DNA from: Clostridiales bacterium UBA8153
GTDB lineage: Bacteria; Bacillota; Sulfobacillia; UBA8153
Length of the DNA stretch: 8,351 bases
NCBI GenBank assembly: GCA_003449495.1
Contig: DMHJ01000215.1
Span: forward strand, 1-8,351
Direction: 5' to 3'
Positions 1 through 6,146 of this stretch are shown here, piece by piece. Position 1 is the first letter of the stretch. Each line of letters starts with the position of its first letter. Made by a program: the position numbers and the translations under genes. The notes under the pieces are model-generated. The model worked only from the letters and a program-made list of their open reading frames with translations, did no database searches and was not told the origin of the DNA.

Positions 1-1
1 G

Positions 2-100
2 GGCCAGGAGGAATCGGGGCGGGTCGTTGCGAAAGACAACTGGGGCCGGTGGCGGCGCTTACGCCGCGCTGCAAGGCCCGGGGAGGCAGTGGGAACATGA
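2..100 (+). CDS. Possible C-terminal end of an upstream gene (partial)
   Basis: The frame starting at base 2 is open from the window edge to a TGA at 98-100. That stop overlaps the ATG of the M20 peptidase as ATGA, a common arrangement for translationally coupled genes. About 32 residues are visible. They are rich in Arg and Ala with a DNWGRWRRLRR stretch, and I recognise no family. The other two forward frames are also open here: one runs directly into the peptidase, and the other ends just after position 100. Coding in this frame is therefore inferred from the overlap alone. Confidence 0.3.
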   Translation, partial: GQEESGRVVAKDNWGRWRRLRRAARPGEAVGT

Positions 101-1251
101 CTGAGACAGTAGATTGGCCCGGGAGCGCTTTTTTCGCCGAGCGGGCCCTGGCCCAGCTTTTCCGGCTGGTGGCCATTCCCAGCCCCAGCGGGGATGAGGC
201 CGGGATTTCCCGCCACTTGGGAGAGGTGCTGGCCGACTGGGGTATGCAGGTTACCCTGCAGCCGGTGGGCACGAGGTTCAACGTGGTGGCCCGGACCCCG
301 GCTACCGCACACGTGGCCGATATCCTGCTTACCGGGCACACGGATACCGTTCCGGTCCTGGGAGAGTGGAGCACGGATCCCTTTACGCCGGTAGTGAGGG
401 ACGGCAAGCTTTACGGTCTGGGAGCGGCCGACCAGAAGGCGGGCATCGCCGCCCAGCTGGCCGCCCTGGAAGGACTGTACCGGACGGGGCAGCTGCAAAA
501 AGCCAACTTGTTGGTGGCCTTTACTCCCGACGAAGAGGCCCTGTCCGACGGCATGCTGGCCTTCTTGGCCGGGGGGTGGCGCGCCCGGCTGGCCGTGTTG
601 TCCGAGCCGCACTTTTCGCCCGCCACCATCGGATGGCCGGGGAAAATCCTCATCCAGGCTTCCGTACACGGACGGCCCAGTCACGGCGCCCGGCCCCAAG
701 ACGGCGTCAACGCCATCGAGCAGGCCGCCCGGCTGTTGGCGGAGTTGAGCCGGGCCGAAGCTGCCGTTCACCCGCGTCTAGGAAGCCACCCGTACGTGAC
801 CCTGAGCATACGCGGGGGTTATGAGCGGTACTCATTGACCATACCCGATCGATGCGACCTCACCATCAGCAAGCAGCTGGTACCGGGCGAGACCCAGGAG
901 ACGGCCCTGGCCGCCGTGCGTATGGCCGGAGCGGCCATGACCGCGGGGAGGCTGGAGGTGGCACCGGCCCGCCCGTACTATCCACCCGCCGAGGTGAGCC
1001 CCGACCACCCCCAGGTCCGCCGGCTACTCGCCGTCTACGAGAAAGCCACCGGCCGGGAGCTGGCACTCGGTTACGGAGCCAGCGTGTGCGATGCCGACTA
1101 CCTGGTGGATGCCGGCATCCCCACCGTCAGCTTCGGCCCCTCCGGCGGCAACGTGCACCAGGCCAACGAATGGGTGAACTTGGACGAGGTGGCCACGTGC
1201 GCGGAAATCTACTACCTGCTCTGTGCCGGAGGCTCGAACAAGGCAACTTAG
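97..1251 (+). CDS. M20-family metallopeptidase / deacylase (ArgE/DapE-like)
   Basis: This is a cytoplasmic zinc hydrolase of the ArgE/DapE/carboxypeptidase G2 type, which cleaves an amide bond in an N-acyl amino acid or small peptide. The exact substrate cannot be read from sequence. From ATG 97 the protein has 384 residues, normal for the family. The metal site is complete: His81 and Asp83 in TGHTDTVP, bridging Asp112 in GLGAADQKAG, catalytic Glu146 and ligand Glu147 in TPDEEAL, Glu170 in LSEPHF, and His354 near the C-terminus in NVHQANEW. Residues about 183-300 form the inserted dimerisation domain, with a SHGARPQDGVNAIE segment. I chose ATG 97 because GGGAGG lies 10 bases upstream and the ATG overlaps a possible upstream stop. 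A GTG at 49 would add 16 unconserved residues. In the usual GRGAxDMKGG motif, Arg and one Gly are replaced, but the metal ligand remains. The gene looks functional. DapE, ArgE and a YgeY-like hydrolase are all possible. Confidence 0.9.
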   Translation: MTETVDWPGSAFFAERALAQLFRLVAIPSPSGDEAGISRHLGEVLADWGMQVTLQPVGTRFNVVARTPATAHVADILLTGHTDTVPVLGEWSTDPFTPVVRDGKLYGLGAADQKAGIAAQLAALEGLYRTGQLQKANLLVAFTPDEEALSDGMLAFLAGGWRARLAVLSEPHFSPATIGWPGKILIQASVHGRPSHGARPQDGVNAIEQAARLLAELSRAEAAVHPRLGSHPYVTLSIRGGYERYSLTIPDRCDLTISKQLVPGETQETALAAVRMAGAAMTAGRLEVAPARPYYPPAEVSPDHPQVRRLLAVYEKATGRELALGYGASVCDADYLVDAGIPTVSFGPSGGNVHQANEWVNLDEVATCAEIYYLLCAGGSNKAT

Positions 1252-1296
1252 CCGGTAGAGAACGCCGCCTTACCGGTCGGGTATGGTAGCTTGCGA

Positions 1297-1431
1297 ATTC
1301 CCCACGCTCTCCTCCATGCCCACGCCGGCGACGTCGAAGCCTACGTCGAGCACGCGCGCCAGTGCGGGTTGGGGGTAGTCCGTTCGATGCCACTAGATAA
1401 CTCGGCCAGAGTTGGCCATCGCCCGGTCCGG
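1297..1431 (+). pseudogene. Possible fragment of a PHP-domain (histidinol-phosphatase-like) gene
   Basis: One forward frame translates to a segment with LLHAHAGDVEAYVEHARQCGL followed by VRSMPLDN. This resembles the start of HisK-type histidinol phosphatases of the PHP superfamily, which typically read like xYHxHTxxCxHAxGDVEAYVExAxxxGLxEIGFxDHxP. If so, the first HxH motif and the DH motif are altered, and homology ends within about 40 residues. No start codon with an RBS is visible and the frame soon runs into the antisense oxidoreductase remnant. This is a short pattern match made by eye and could be chance. The rest of 1252-1459 shows nothing I can assign. Confidence 0.3.
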
Positions 1432-1459
1432 GCCGGTCGGTGACCGTGGCCGGCGGACA

Positions 1460-2568
1460 GCCGCCGCCCATGGCGAAAACCCTGGAGACTCCAGGCTCCC
1501 GCACCCGTTCAACGATGGCCGGGTTAGCTTTGATATACCATCCCAGCCGCTGCATGCACTCAAAGTAGACGGGACCGGCGAAGGTGAAGGACTGCTCCTC
1601 TCCGTAGAAAGTGTCGGATGCTGCGGTGGTGTAGGCGATGCAGTCGCCCACGACCAGCTGGGTGGGGAGCGTGAGGGGGAGTAGCCCCCGGGCCACCCGG
1701 GCAGCATTGTACCCGGCCAAGGTACCGGTGATGATGGCCTTCGGTGTGTCCCACCAGCACCCCGCACTTTCTCCCGCGCAGAATAAGCTGATGAACCCTT
1801 CCACCCGCAGCCTGGGACCGTGGGGCGTCAAAGCCGGAAAGCGCACGGACTTTCTCCGGCCTCCCGCCTTGGGATCCGGGTACGGCGCGTTCTCCAGCCC
1901 GGGAATGCGGCGCAGCTCCTCTAGCGGGCGGTAGGGCGACATCAGCTTCACATTGTCGGTGTCCGGCAGGATTACCTCATCGCCATACGCTGAGAGGGCA
2001 TACTGCCGGCAGGCTCTGAGCTCCAGCTTGGACCGGTCGCCGGTGGGCTGGGTCAGGCAGAGGAGGTCGAGGTGGCCCAACCGTCCGGCTTAGGCCGGAG
2101 CTAAGCTCGATGTGGGCAGCTTGCACGATCCGCCCATGGCGCTTACAGTGGCCAGGAGGACCGGCAGTGCCGCCGGCGTCCACAAGCGCGGCTCCTTCCA
2201 GCTCGCCACCGCCGTGGGTCCGTACGGCCAAGAGCCAGCCCTCGACGGTGACTACCCTCACGATCCTGGTCTCCAACCTGGTTCGCGCCCCGGCCTGGGT
2301 CAGCAGGTGCCGTACGGTGGGTTCCAGGGTGACGGTGTGATAGAGGGTGGCGTGGGCGTGTCCCGGGAAAGACAAATCGTGGTGGAGGATGTGCCCATCG
2401 CAGCTAGTGAAACAGCCCGCCGGCGCCGCAAGCCCTGGCCTCTGCAACCGTCGTCCAGCGGCGGTTATTGCGCATAATCCCTCCAGCGAGCCCCGCGCCC
2501 AACAGCATATCGGTGGGCTTGCATAGGAGCGCTTCCGCTCCCGCTTTGGCCGCGACCCTGCTGGCGGG
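1460..2568 (-). pseudogene. Decayed FAD-dependent oxidoreductase (FAD_oxidored-like)
   Basis: Reading the - strand from 2568 downwards, three frames together recover one protein. First comes a truncated dinucleotide-binding start (AAKAGAEALLCKPTDMLLGAGLAGG), ending in an in-frame TAG at 2404-2406 after GGLFH. A second frame then carries an FAD-domain middle section with ELEGAALVDAGGTAGPPGHC. A third carries GGSCKLPTSSLAPA, a stop, then ELRACRQYALS, VKLMSPYRPLEELRRIPG, VEGFISLFCAGESAG (a typical C-terminal FAD motif), IITGTLAGYNAARVA and FTFAGPVYFECM. The first Gly-rich beta-alpha-beta motif is missing. About 40 residues between the GTAGPPGHC and GGSCKL segments also appear deleted, including the Cys-containing NGCAMC-like region expected from memory of this family. 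Recognisable sequence stops near FAMGGG at 1460. With several frameshifts, a nonsense codon and a lost cofactor motif, it cannot make an active enzyme. The substrate of this family is unknown to me. Confidence 0.75.
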
Positions 2569-3379
2569 TTACCGCGGGTCCAGCGGGTTGCCGTTGCCCA
2601 CCTACGATCCTTGGGAGAACGCCGGGGGATCTTCACCTTCACTGCGGCGGTGTGCCGGGCCCTGGAGGCGGCATCGGCCCCGGGCGAGCTGACCAAGGAC
2701 CGGAGCGGCCGCATCCTACGCCCAGGCCGCCTACGAGGTCTGCTGGGCGGTGCTGGAACACCCCTACCGGCCCGACCCCTGGGCAATGCGTGCGGGGCCT
2801 GTATCCGGCGCGATTGGGAGTATGACCTTGCCCTGGACAGTAGCACCCCCGGCGTGAGCTTTTGGGACTTTCTGCCGCCTGGTGACGCTCGGGCAGTGCA
2901 ACGTGCCCAGAAGCTAGAGAGCGGGCTGTGAGTGCAGACGGCCGTAGGAGAGGTGGCCAGGTATCCCGGGGACTACTACTTCCGGCGAAGTCATGACCGG
3001 GAACAGGTGCCGGGTAACCCCTGGATCGTGTGCACGCTATGGCTGGCAGGCTGGCACACTGCCCGTGCCTCGGGCCCCGGGGACCTGGAATTCCCCCGGT
3101 CGCTGCTAGAGGGGGCGGTCCAGCACAGTTCCGAGTCTGGCATGTTGCCGGAGCAACGGGTCCCGTTTACCGGCGCCCCTTTCAGTAAGCCCGCTCACCT
3201 GGTCTCGCGGGGAGCTGGTGGCAGTGACTATGCGTTACGTAAAAACTACCACGAAATATTCACCGGAACTGGAAGTGACACAATTTGCCCATATGCTAGC
3301 GGATCATGCGGCATGCAGGAGGAATTTCGCCGGTGACCTAGAACTAGCAGATGGCGACTTTCCTGAAGTTGGCAAGTGA
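2567..3379 (+). pseudogene. Decayed GH15 glucoamylase-like hydrolase (C-terminal half)
   Basis: GH15 enzymes release glucose from alpha-glucans or trehalose with two catalytic glutamates. This remnant keeps the order of GH15 landmarks across three frames. GLPLPTYDPWE (2585-2617) corresponds to the general-acid segment usually ending YDLWEER, and the frame breaks there. ERRGIFTFTAAVCRALEAA follows from 2617. AAASYAQAAYEVCWAVLEH and then VRGLYPA appear in the other two frames around 2705-2810. WEYDLALDSSTPGVSF and LPPGDARAV return to the earlier frame. A TGA at 2929-2931 sits where a Trp is expected. Next come VGEVARYPGDYYFRR, GNPWIVCTLWLAGW (from 3013) and LPEQ, whose glutamate codon at 3151-3153 is the expected catalytic base. 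A last shift leads to GELVAVTMRYVK and a TGA at 3377-3379. The N-terminal half is absent: recognisable sequence begins at 2567, where the opposing oxidoreductase remnant also begins. The match was made from memory of the family, but the number of ordered motifs makes it strong. Confidence 0.75.
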
Positions 3380-3390
3380 GGCCGGTGCGG

Positions 3391-4266
3391 ATGCTACACT
3401 CCATGACCGGGTATGGCTGCGGTGCCGCTGAGATTCCAGGTGGACGGGTTACGGTCGAACTGCGATCGCTCAACCACCGGTACGGTGAAGTGGTGATCCG
3501 GTTGCCCCGGGAGCTCTCGCCTTTGGAGGACCGGGTGCGTGCCTTGGTCAAGAGCCGGGTCCACCGGGGCCGCGTGGAAGTTTTCCTCAAGCTGGACTTG
3601 ACCATGAGTGGCCGGTGCGTGCGGGTGGACCGGCCCCTGATCCTCTCCTACTACCAGGCCCTCAAGGAGCTGCAGGAGCTTCTGCAATTGCCGGACCCTC
3701 CCGGTCTGGGGGAGCTGTTGGCCGTGCCCGCCCTGGTGAGCGTTTGCGAGCAGGATATAGACCTGGAGGGGATCTGGCCGGGGGTGGAGAGTGCCGTAGG
3801 CCAGGGCCTAGGCGCCCTGTGCGCCATGCGGCAGCGGGAAGGCGCCGTCCTCTGCGCGGAACTGGCCAAGCGATTTGATGACATCGCCGGCTTGGTCCAG
3901 GAGGCCGCCGGGTTAGCTTCTACCGTGGTAGAGCACTACCGGCAAAAGCTGCAGCAGAGGCTGGAAGCTTGGCTGGGCGGATTGGCCCTGGATGAGCAGC
4001 GCCTGGCCATGGAAGTTGCGCTGCTGGCCGACCGCTCCAGCATCGCCGAGGAGTTGACGCGCATCGGCAGCCACTTGGACCAGTGCCGCATCGCCTTGGA
4101 GAGCCCGGAGCCGGTGGGCAGGCGTTTGGAGTTTTTAGCGCAGGAACTGCACCGGGAGGTCAATACTATCGCTTCCAAGTCTGCCGACGTGACGCTTTCA
4201 CGTCTGGTAGTTGAGCTCAAGAGTGAAGTGGAGAAGGTGCGCGAGGAGGTACAAAACGTTCAATGA
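3391..4266 (+). CDS. yicC: YicC family endoribonuclease
   Basis: YicC proteins are endoribonucleases. E. coli YicC promotes decay of specific small RNAs. The 291-residue product has both family domains. YicC_N starts MLHSMTGYG and continues through VELRSLNHRYGEVVIRLPRE and HRGRVEVFLKLD (residues 1 to about 155, with MRQREG at 146-151). DUF1732 covers about 205-291, with DRSSIAEELTRIGSHL and the hallmark QELHREVNTIASKSAD followed by LVVELKSEVEKVREEVQN. Length is typical. I chose ATG 3391 because family members usually begin M(L/I)xSMTGYG. GTG 3376 (in frame, +5 residues) and ATG 3403 are alternatives. No strong Shine-Dalgarno precedes any of them, which is odd beside the good RBSs downstream. 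It is the first gene of the operon and lies directly after the decayed GH15 remnant, so its promoter is probably inside that remnant. The next gene starts 14 bases after its stop. Confidence 0.95.
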   Translation: MLHSMTGYGCGAAEIPGGRVTVELRSLNHRYGEVVIRLPRELSPLEDRVRALVKSRVHRGRVEVFLKLDLTMSGRCVRVDRPLILSYYQALKELQELLQLPDPPGLGELLAVPALVSVCEQDIDLEGIWPGVESAVGQGLGALCAMRQREGAVLCAELAKRFDDIAGLVQEAAGLASTVVEHYRQKLQQRLEAWLGGLALDEQRLAMEVALLADRSSIAEELTRIGSHLDQCRIALESPEPVGRRLEFLAQELHREVNTIASKSADVTLSRLVVELKSEVEKVREEVQNVQ

Positions 4267-4267
4267 G

Positions 4268-4275
4268 AAGGAGGG
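4268..4275 (+). promoter_or_regulatory. Ribosome binding site deciding the mIHF-type gene start
   Basis: AAGGAGGG lies 5 bases before GTG 4281. An ATG at 4263, overlapping the yicC stop, is in frame but has no upstream SD and would place this SD inside the coding region. The GTG also gives the family-typical N-terminus (M)ALPNLT. Confidence 0.8.
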
Positions 4276-4280
4276 ATAAC

Positions 4281-4595
4281 GTGGCACTGCCTAATCTCAC
4301 TCAGGAAGCCAAGAAGCATGCTCTGGCCAAGGCGCAGGAGATGCGCCGTGCCCGCAGCCGGCTGCGGGAGCAGCTGAAAAAGGGCAGCCTGGATTTCTTC
4401 CAGGTGCTGGCGGCCGAGGATGAGGTCACCGCAAGGATGCGCGTGGCCTACCTGTTGCGCTCGCTGCCCCGGGTCGGCAAAGTCAAGGCCCAGCGGATCA
4501 TGGAAGAGATCGGCATCGATGAGAAGAGGCGAGTCCAGGGGCTGGGCAAACGCCAGAAGGAAGCTCTGGCGGCCCGGCTGGGCGGCAGGCGGTAG
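4281..4595 (+). CDS. mihF: Integration host factor, actinobacterial (mIHF) type
   Basis: The 104-residue basic protein matches mIHF of mycobacteria and sIHF of Streptomyces, small nucleoid-associated proteins that bind and bend DNA and are unrelated to the HU-fold IHF of E. coli. Features visible are the N-terminal (M)ALPNLTQEAKKHALAKA, an Arg/Lys-rich helix (about 18-34), and a helix–two-turn–helix core at about 52-80 with LLRSLPRVGKVKAQRIMEEIGI. The GKVKA (66-70) and GLGKRQ (87-92) elements follow the actinobacterial pattern closely. In actinobacteria this gene also sits beside gmk and rpoZ. Here it lies between yicC and remA, so one operon encodes two small DNA-binding proteins. Translation should start at GTG 4281. 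Its stop (4593-4595) overlaps the RBS of remA, implying coupled expression. Family assignment is strong. Its role in this organism is inferred. Confidence 0.9.
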   Translation: MALPNLTQEAKKHALAKAQEMRRARSRLREQLKKGSLDFFQVLAAEDEVTARMRVAYLLRSLPRVGKVKAQRIMEEIGIDEKRRVQGLGKRQKEALAARLGGRR

Positions 4596-4605
4596 GAGGT
4601 AGGCG

Positions 4606-4875
4606 ATGGACATAAGACTCATCAACATCGGCTTCGGTAACGTAGTGTCGGCCAGCCGCATGGTGGCCATCGTCAGTCCCGAGTCTGCGCCCATCAAACG
4701 CATCATCACCGAGGCCCGGGACCGGGGGATGCTGGTCGACGCCACCTACGGGCGCAGGACCCGGGCGGTGATCATTACCGATTCCGACCACGTGATCCTG
4801 TCGGCCGTCCAACCCGAGACCGTGGCCAATCGCATGGGGTCCAAAGAGCCGGGCGAGGAGCCGGCAACCGGGTGA
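4606..4875 (+). CDS. remA: RemA family DNA-binding regulator (DUF370)
   Basis: RemA of Bacillus subtilis is a DNA-binding activator of biofilm matrix and osmoprotection genes that forms ring-like oligomers. This 89-residue protein carries the full family signature: [14 protein letters not shown] at the start, [30 protein letters not shown] and [18 protein letters not shown]. Arg18 and Arg51, residues needed for DNA binding in B. subtilis as I recall, are both present. The start is ATG 4606 with AGGAGG at 4594-4599 and a 6-base spacer. The last 12 or so residues are acidic and Gly/Pro-containing, a variable tail. Its TGA (4873-4875) overlaps the GTG of gmk as GTGA. In Bacillota remA is regularly found beside gmk. 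Which genes it controls here cannot be seen, since biofilm loci are not in the window. Confidence 0.95.
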   Translation: MDIRLINIGFGNVVSASRMVAIVSPESAPIKRIITEARDRGMLVDATYGRRTRAVIITDSDHVILSAVQPETVANRMGSKEPGEEPATG

Positions 4876-5510
4876 ATGCTGCCACCAGCGGGCGAGGACT
4901 CTTGGTGGTGCTGTCCGCCCCTTCCGGAGCGGGCAAGCGTGCTTTGCGCCGGGTGCTGCTCCACTCAGAGCCCCAGCTCCGGTTCTGTCCTTCGGTGACC
5001 ACCCGCCCGCCCAGGGCCGGCGAGACCGATGGCGTAGATTACATCTTTGTCGCCCCGGCCGCCTTTGACCGGCTAGTGGAGCAAGGAGAGTTCGCGGAGT
5101 GGGCCTACGTGTTCGGTCACCGCTACGGCACCCTGAGCCGCTCCCTGGAGACCGTGCGCTCGACGGGCGCCGATGTCTTGGTGGAAAAGGACGTGCGGGG
5201 AGCGTTAGCCTTGCGCCGGCAGTATCCCGACGGTGTGTTGGTGTTTGTGCTGCCGCCGTCTTTGGGCGAGCTTAAGCGCCGCATCGTCAGCCGGGGGACG
5301 GAGAGCCCTGAGGAAATCTGCTGCCGGCTGTCGAGGGTGCGCGAGGAATTGGAGCATGCGGGCGGCTACGACTACATACTAGTGAATGATCACCTGGAAC
5401 AGGCGGCCGCCAACTTGCGTGGCATCGTATGCGCGGAGCGGGCCAGAGCTGCCCGCCAGAAGCACCTGTTGGGGGCGTACCTGGACGCCGGGGAGGATGG
5501 CGTGGAGTGA
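4872..5510 (+). CDS. gmk: Guanylate kinase with an atypical P-loop
   Basis: Guanylate kinase phosphorylates GMP to GDP with ATP in the cytoplasm. The 212-residue protein has the GMP-binding features [11 protein letters not shown] (41-51), GVDYIFV (54-60), GEFAEW (72-77) and RYGT (84-87), then [21 protein letters not shown] in the lid, and the closing YDYILVND. The P-loop reads APSGAGK (16-22), as in E. coli, but the next residues are Arg23-Ala24 where Ser/Thr or Gly-Thr normally bind the ATP phosphates and Mg2+. The usual LEIDVQGA segment is VEKDVRGA (104-111), keeping the Asp but replacing a hydrophobic residue and the Gln. The frame is otherwise intact. The GTG start at 4872 overlaps the remA stop, and its own TGA overlaps the rpoZ GTG, so both junctions are coupled. 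Family identity is certain. Whether it is a fully active kinase is open. Confidence 0.93.
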   Translation: MNAATSGRGLLVVLSAPSGAGKRALRRVLLHSEPQLRFCPSVTTRPPRAGETDGVDYIFVAPAAFDRLVEQGEFAEWAYVFGHRYGTLSRSLETVRSTGADVLVEKDVRGALALRRQYPDGVLVFVLPPSLGELKRRIVSRGTESPEEICCRLSRVREELEHAGGYDYILVNDHLEQAAANLRGIVCAERARAARQKHLLGAYLDAGEDGVE

Positions 5511-5707
5511 CGCAGTTTTCGACCTTGGACCAGCTGGTCCGCCAGCACTCCAGGTACCTGCTGGTGGTGGCCGTGGCCAAGCGGGCTCGCCAGCTGACGG
5601 AGCAGGGGGCAGACGCCGAGCCGCCAACCAAGGCGGTGATAAGGGCCCTTGCTGAGATCGCCGATGGAAGCATAGCCATGATGGAAATCCCGGTGAGCTA
5701 CGAGTAG
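5507..5707 (+). CDS. rpoZ: RNA polymerase omega subunit
   Basis: Omega stabilises RNA polymerase by latching the beta' subunit. The 66-residue product is short but within the range of Bacillota omega proteins. It shows the expected pattern: an N-terminal LDQLVRQHSRYLLVVAVAKRARQL, where SrYxLVxxxAKRARQL is the family core, followed by KAVIRALAEIADGSI, the conserved C-terminal helix. The GTG start at 5507 overlaps the gmk stop (GTGA) and GGGGAGG lies 10 bases upstream. A longer version starting upstream inside gmk would add residues unlike omega. It is the last gene of the operon, followed 25 bases later by an intrinsic terminator. In many Bacillota coaBC and priA come next, but they are not here. 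Confidence 0.93.
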   Translation: MTQFSTLDQLVRQHSRYLLVVAVAKRARQLTEQGADAEPPTKAVIRALAEIADGSIAMMEIPVSYE

Positions 5708-5732
5708 GGTAGCGCCCGGGTGCGTAACTGCG

Positions 5733-5770
5733 GAGGCACAGGGAACCCCGTTCGCTGTGCCTCGGCTTTT
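5733..5770 (+). terminator. Rho-independent terminator after rpoZ
   Basis: A perfect 9-bp stem pairs GAGGCACAG (5733-5741) with CTGTGCCTC (5755-5763). Inside it, after one G-G mismatch, GAAC (5743-5746) pairs with GTTC (5750-5753) around a CCC loop. The stem is followed by GGC and TTTT (5767-5770). The T run is short, but position, stem strength and strand fit the end of the yicC–rpoZ operon. Confidence 0.75.
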
Positions 5771-5816
5771 CCGGCGCGCCAGGTCCGGGCTGGCCCAAAA
5801 CGCGGCCGGTCCGAGG

Positions 5817-6017
5817 TTAGCCCCACCCACCCAGGCGGACCCATCCCGCAGACCCGGCCAGTCCCAGCGCGGCCGGCGCTTGGTTGTGGCGGGCCTGCCG
5901 GATCACCGTGGGGTTATAGGTCCACAGTTTGCCGGCCTCTAGTTGCTGTAGAGTCCGGGCCCGGTATGTCCACCCCTGCCTCGGCCGGAAAACACGCGCT
6001 TGCGCTTCTTCTTCGGG
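5817..6017 (-). other. Unassigned open frame, possibly a gene remnant
   Basis: This - strand frame of 66 codons lies between two stops in the region between rpoZ and the exporter. It contains RPRQGWTYRARTLQQLEAGKLW and then NPTVIRQARHNQ, which read more like protein than the other frames do. The last 20 or so residues look random. There is no clear start codon with an RBS and I recognise no family. The rest of 5771-6146 contains only the inverted-repeat structure listed separately. Confidence 0.15.
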
Positions 6018-6024
6018 TTAGCAG

Positions 6025-6095
6025 GTGACGGTTGGTGAGAACCTAACACGGGCAGCCCGAGCTCCACCCGTTCTGGGTGTCCTGACCAACCTCAC
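6025..6095. repeat. Long inverted repeat enclosing two hairpins (three-way junction)
   Basis: GTGA-C-GGTTGGT (6025-6036) pairs with ACCAACCTCAC (6085-6095), giving 11 bp with a single bulged C at 6029. The enclosed 48 bases form two further hairpins: CGGG-CAG-CCCG (6049-6059) and CACCC-GTTCT-GGGTG (6065-6079). In the - orientation it lies about 50 bases beyond the permease stop, so it may sit in that transcript's 3' region. Neither strand has a T run after it, so it is not a standard terminator. The length and the 7-bp closing stem recall a tRNA, but the arms do not fit one. Confidence 0.4.
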
Positions 6096-6146
6096 AGTAT
6101 ATGGAAACTATTGGTTGGCCCCAGTACCGCGGCGATCTGGGCTGGC

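Noticed and set aside
1254..1276. Terminator after the M20 gene from CCGGTA/TACCGG
   Set aside because: The stem has only 6 bp, the loop has 11 or more bases and no T run follows on either strand.
852..1289. Long + strand frame antisense-free but overlapping the M20 gene, and a similar one at 366-824
   Set aside because: Arg/Pro-rich shadow frames of a GC-rich gene with complete catalytic motifs in its own frame.
3234..3262. Sigma-A-like promoter for yicC (GTTACG, 17 bases, TATTCA)
   Set aside because: The -35 matches the consensus at only about half of its positions and the TATTCA is ordinary for an AT-richer patch. It is too weak to call.
3230..3379. Independent 49-codon ORF just upstream of yicC
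   Set aside because: Its frame continues upstream into SRGELVAVTMRYVK, which fits the expected end of the GH15 remnant, so I treat it as the frameshifted tail of that pseudogene.
5287..5830. Three long - strand frames over gmk and rpoZ
   Set aside because: Antisense shadows of two well-supported genes, with no start signals or motifs.
6030..6091. tRNA gene suggested by a 7-bp closing stem and a GTTC-containing hairpin
   Set aside because: No D-arm or anticodon arm geometry, five unpaired bases between the last hairpin and the closing stem, and the total length is too short.
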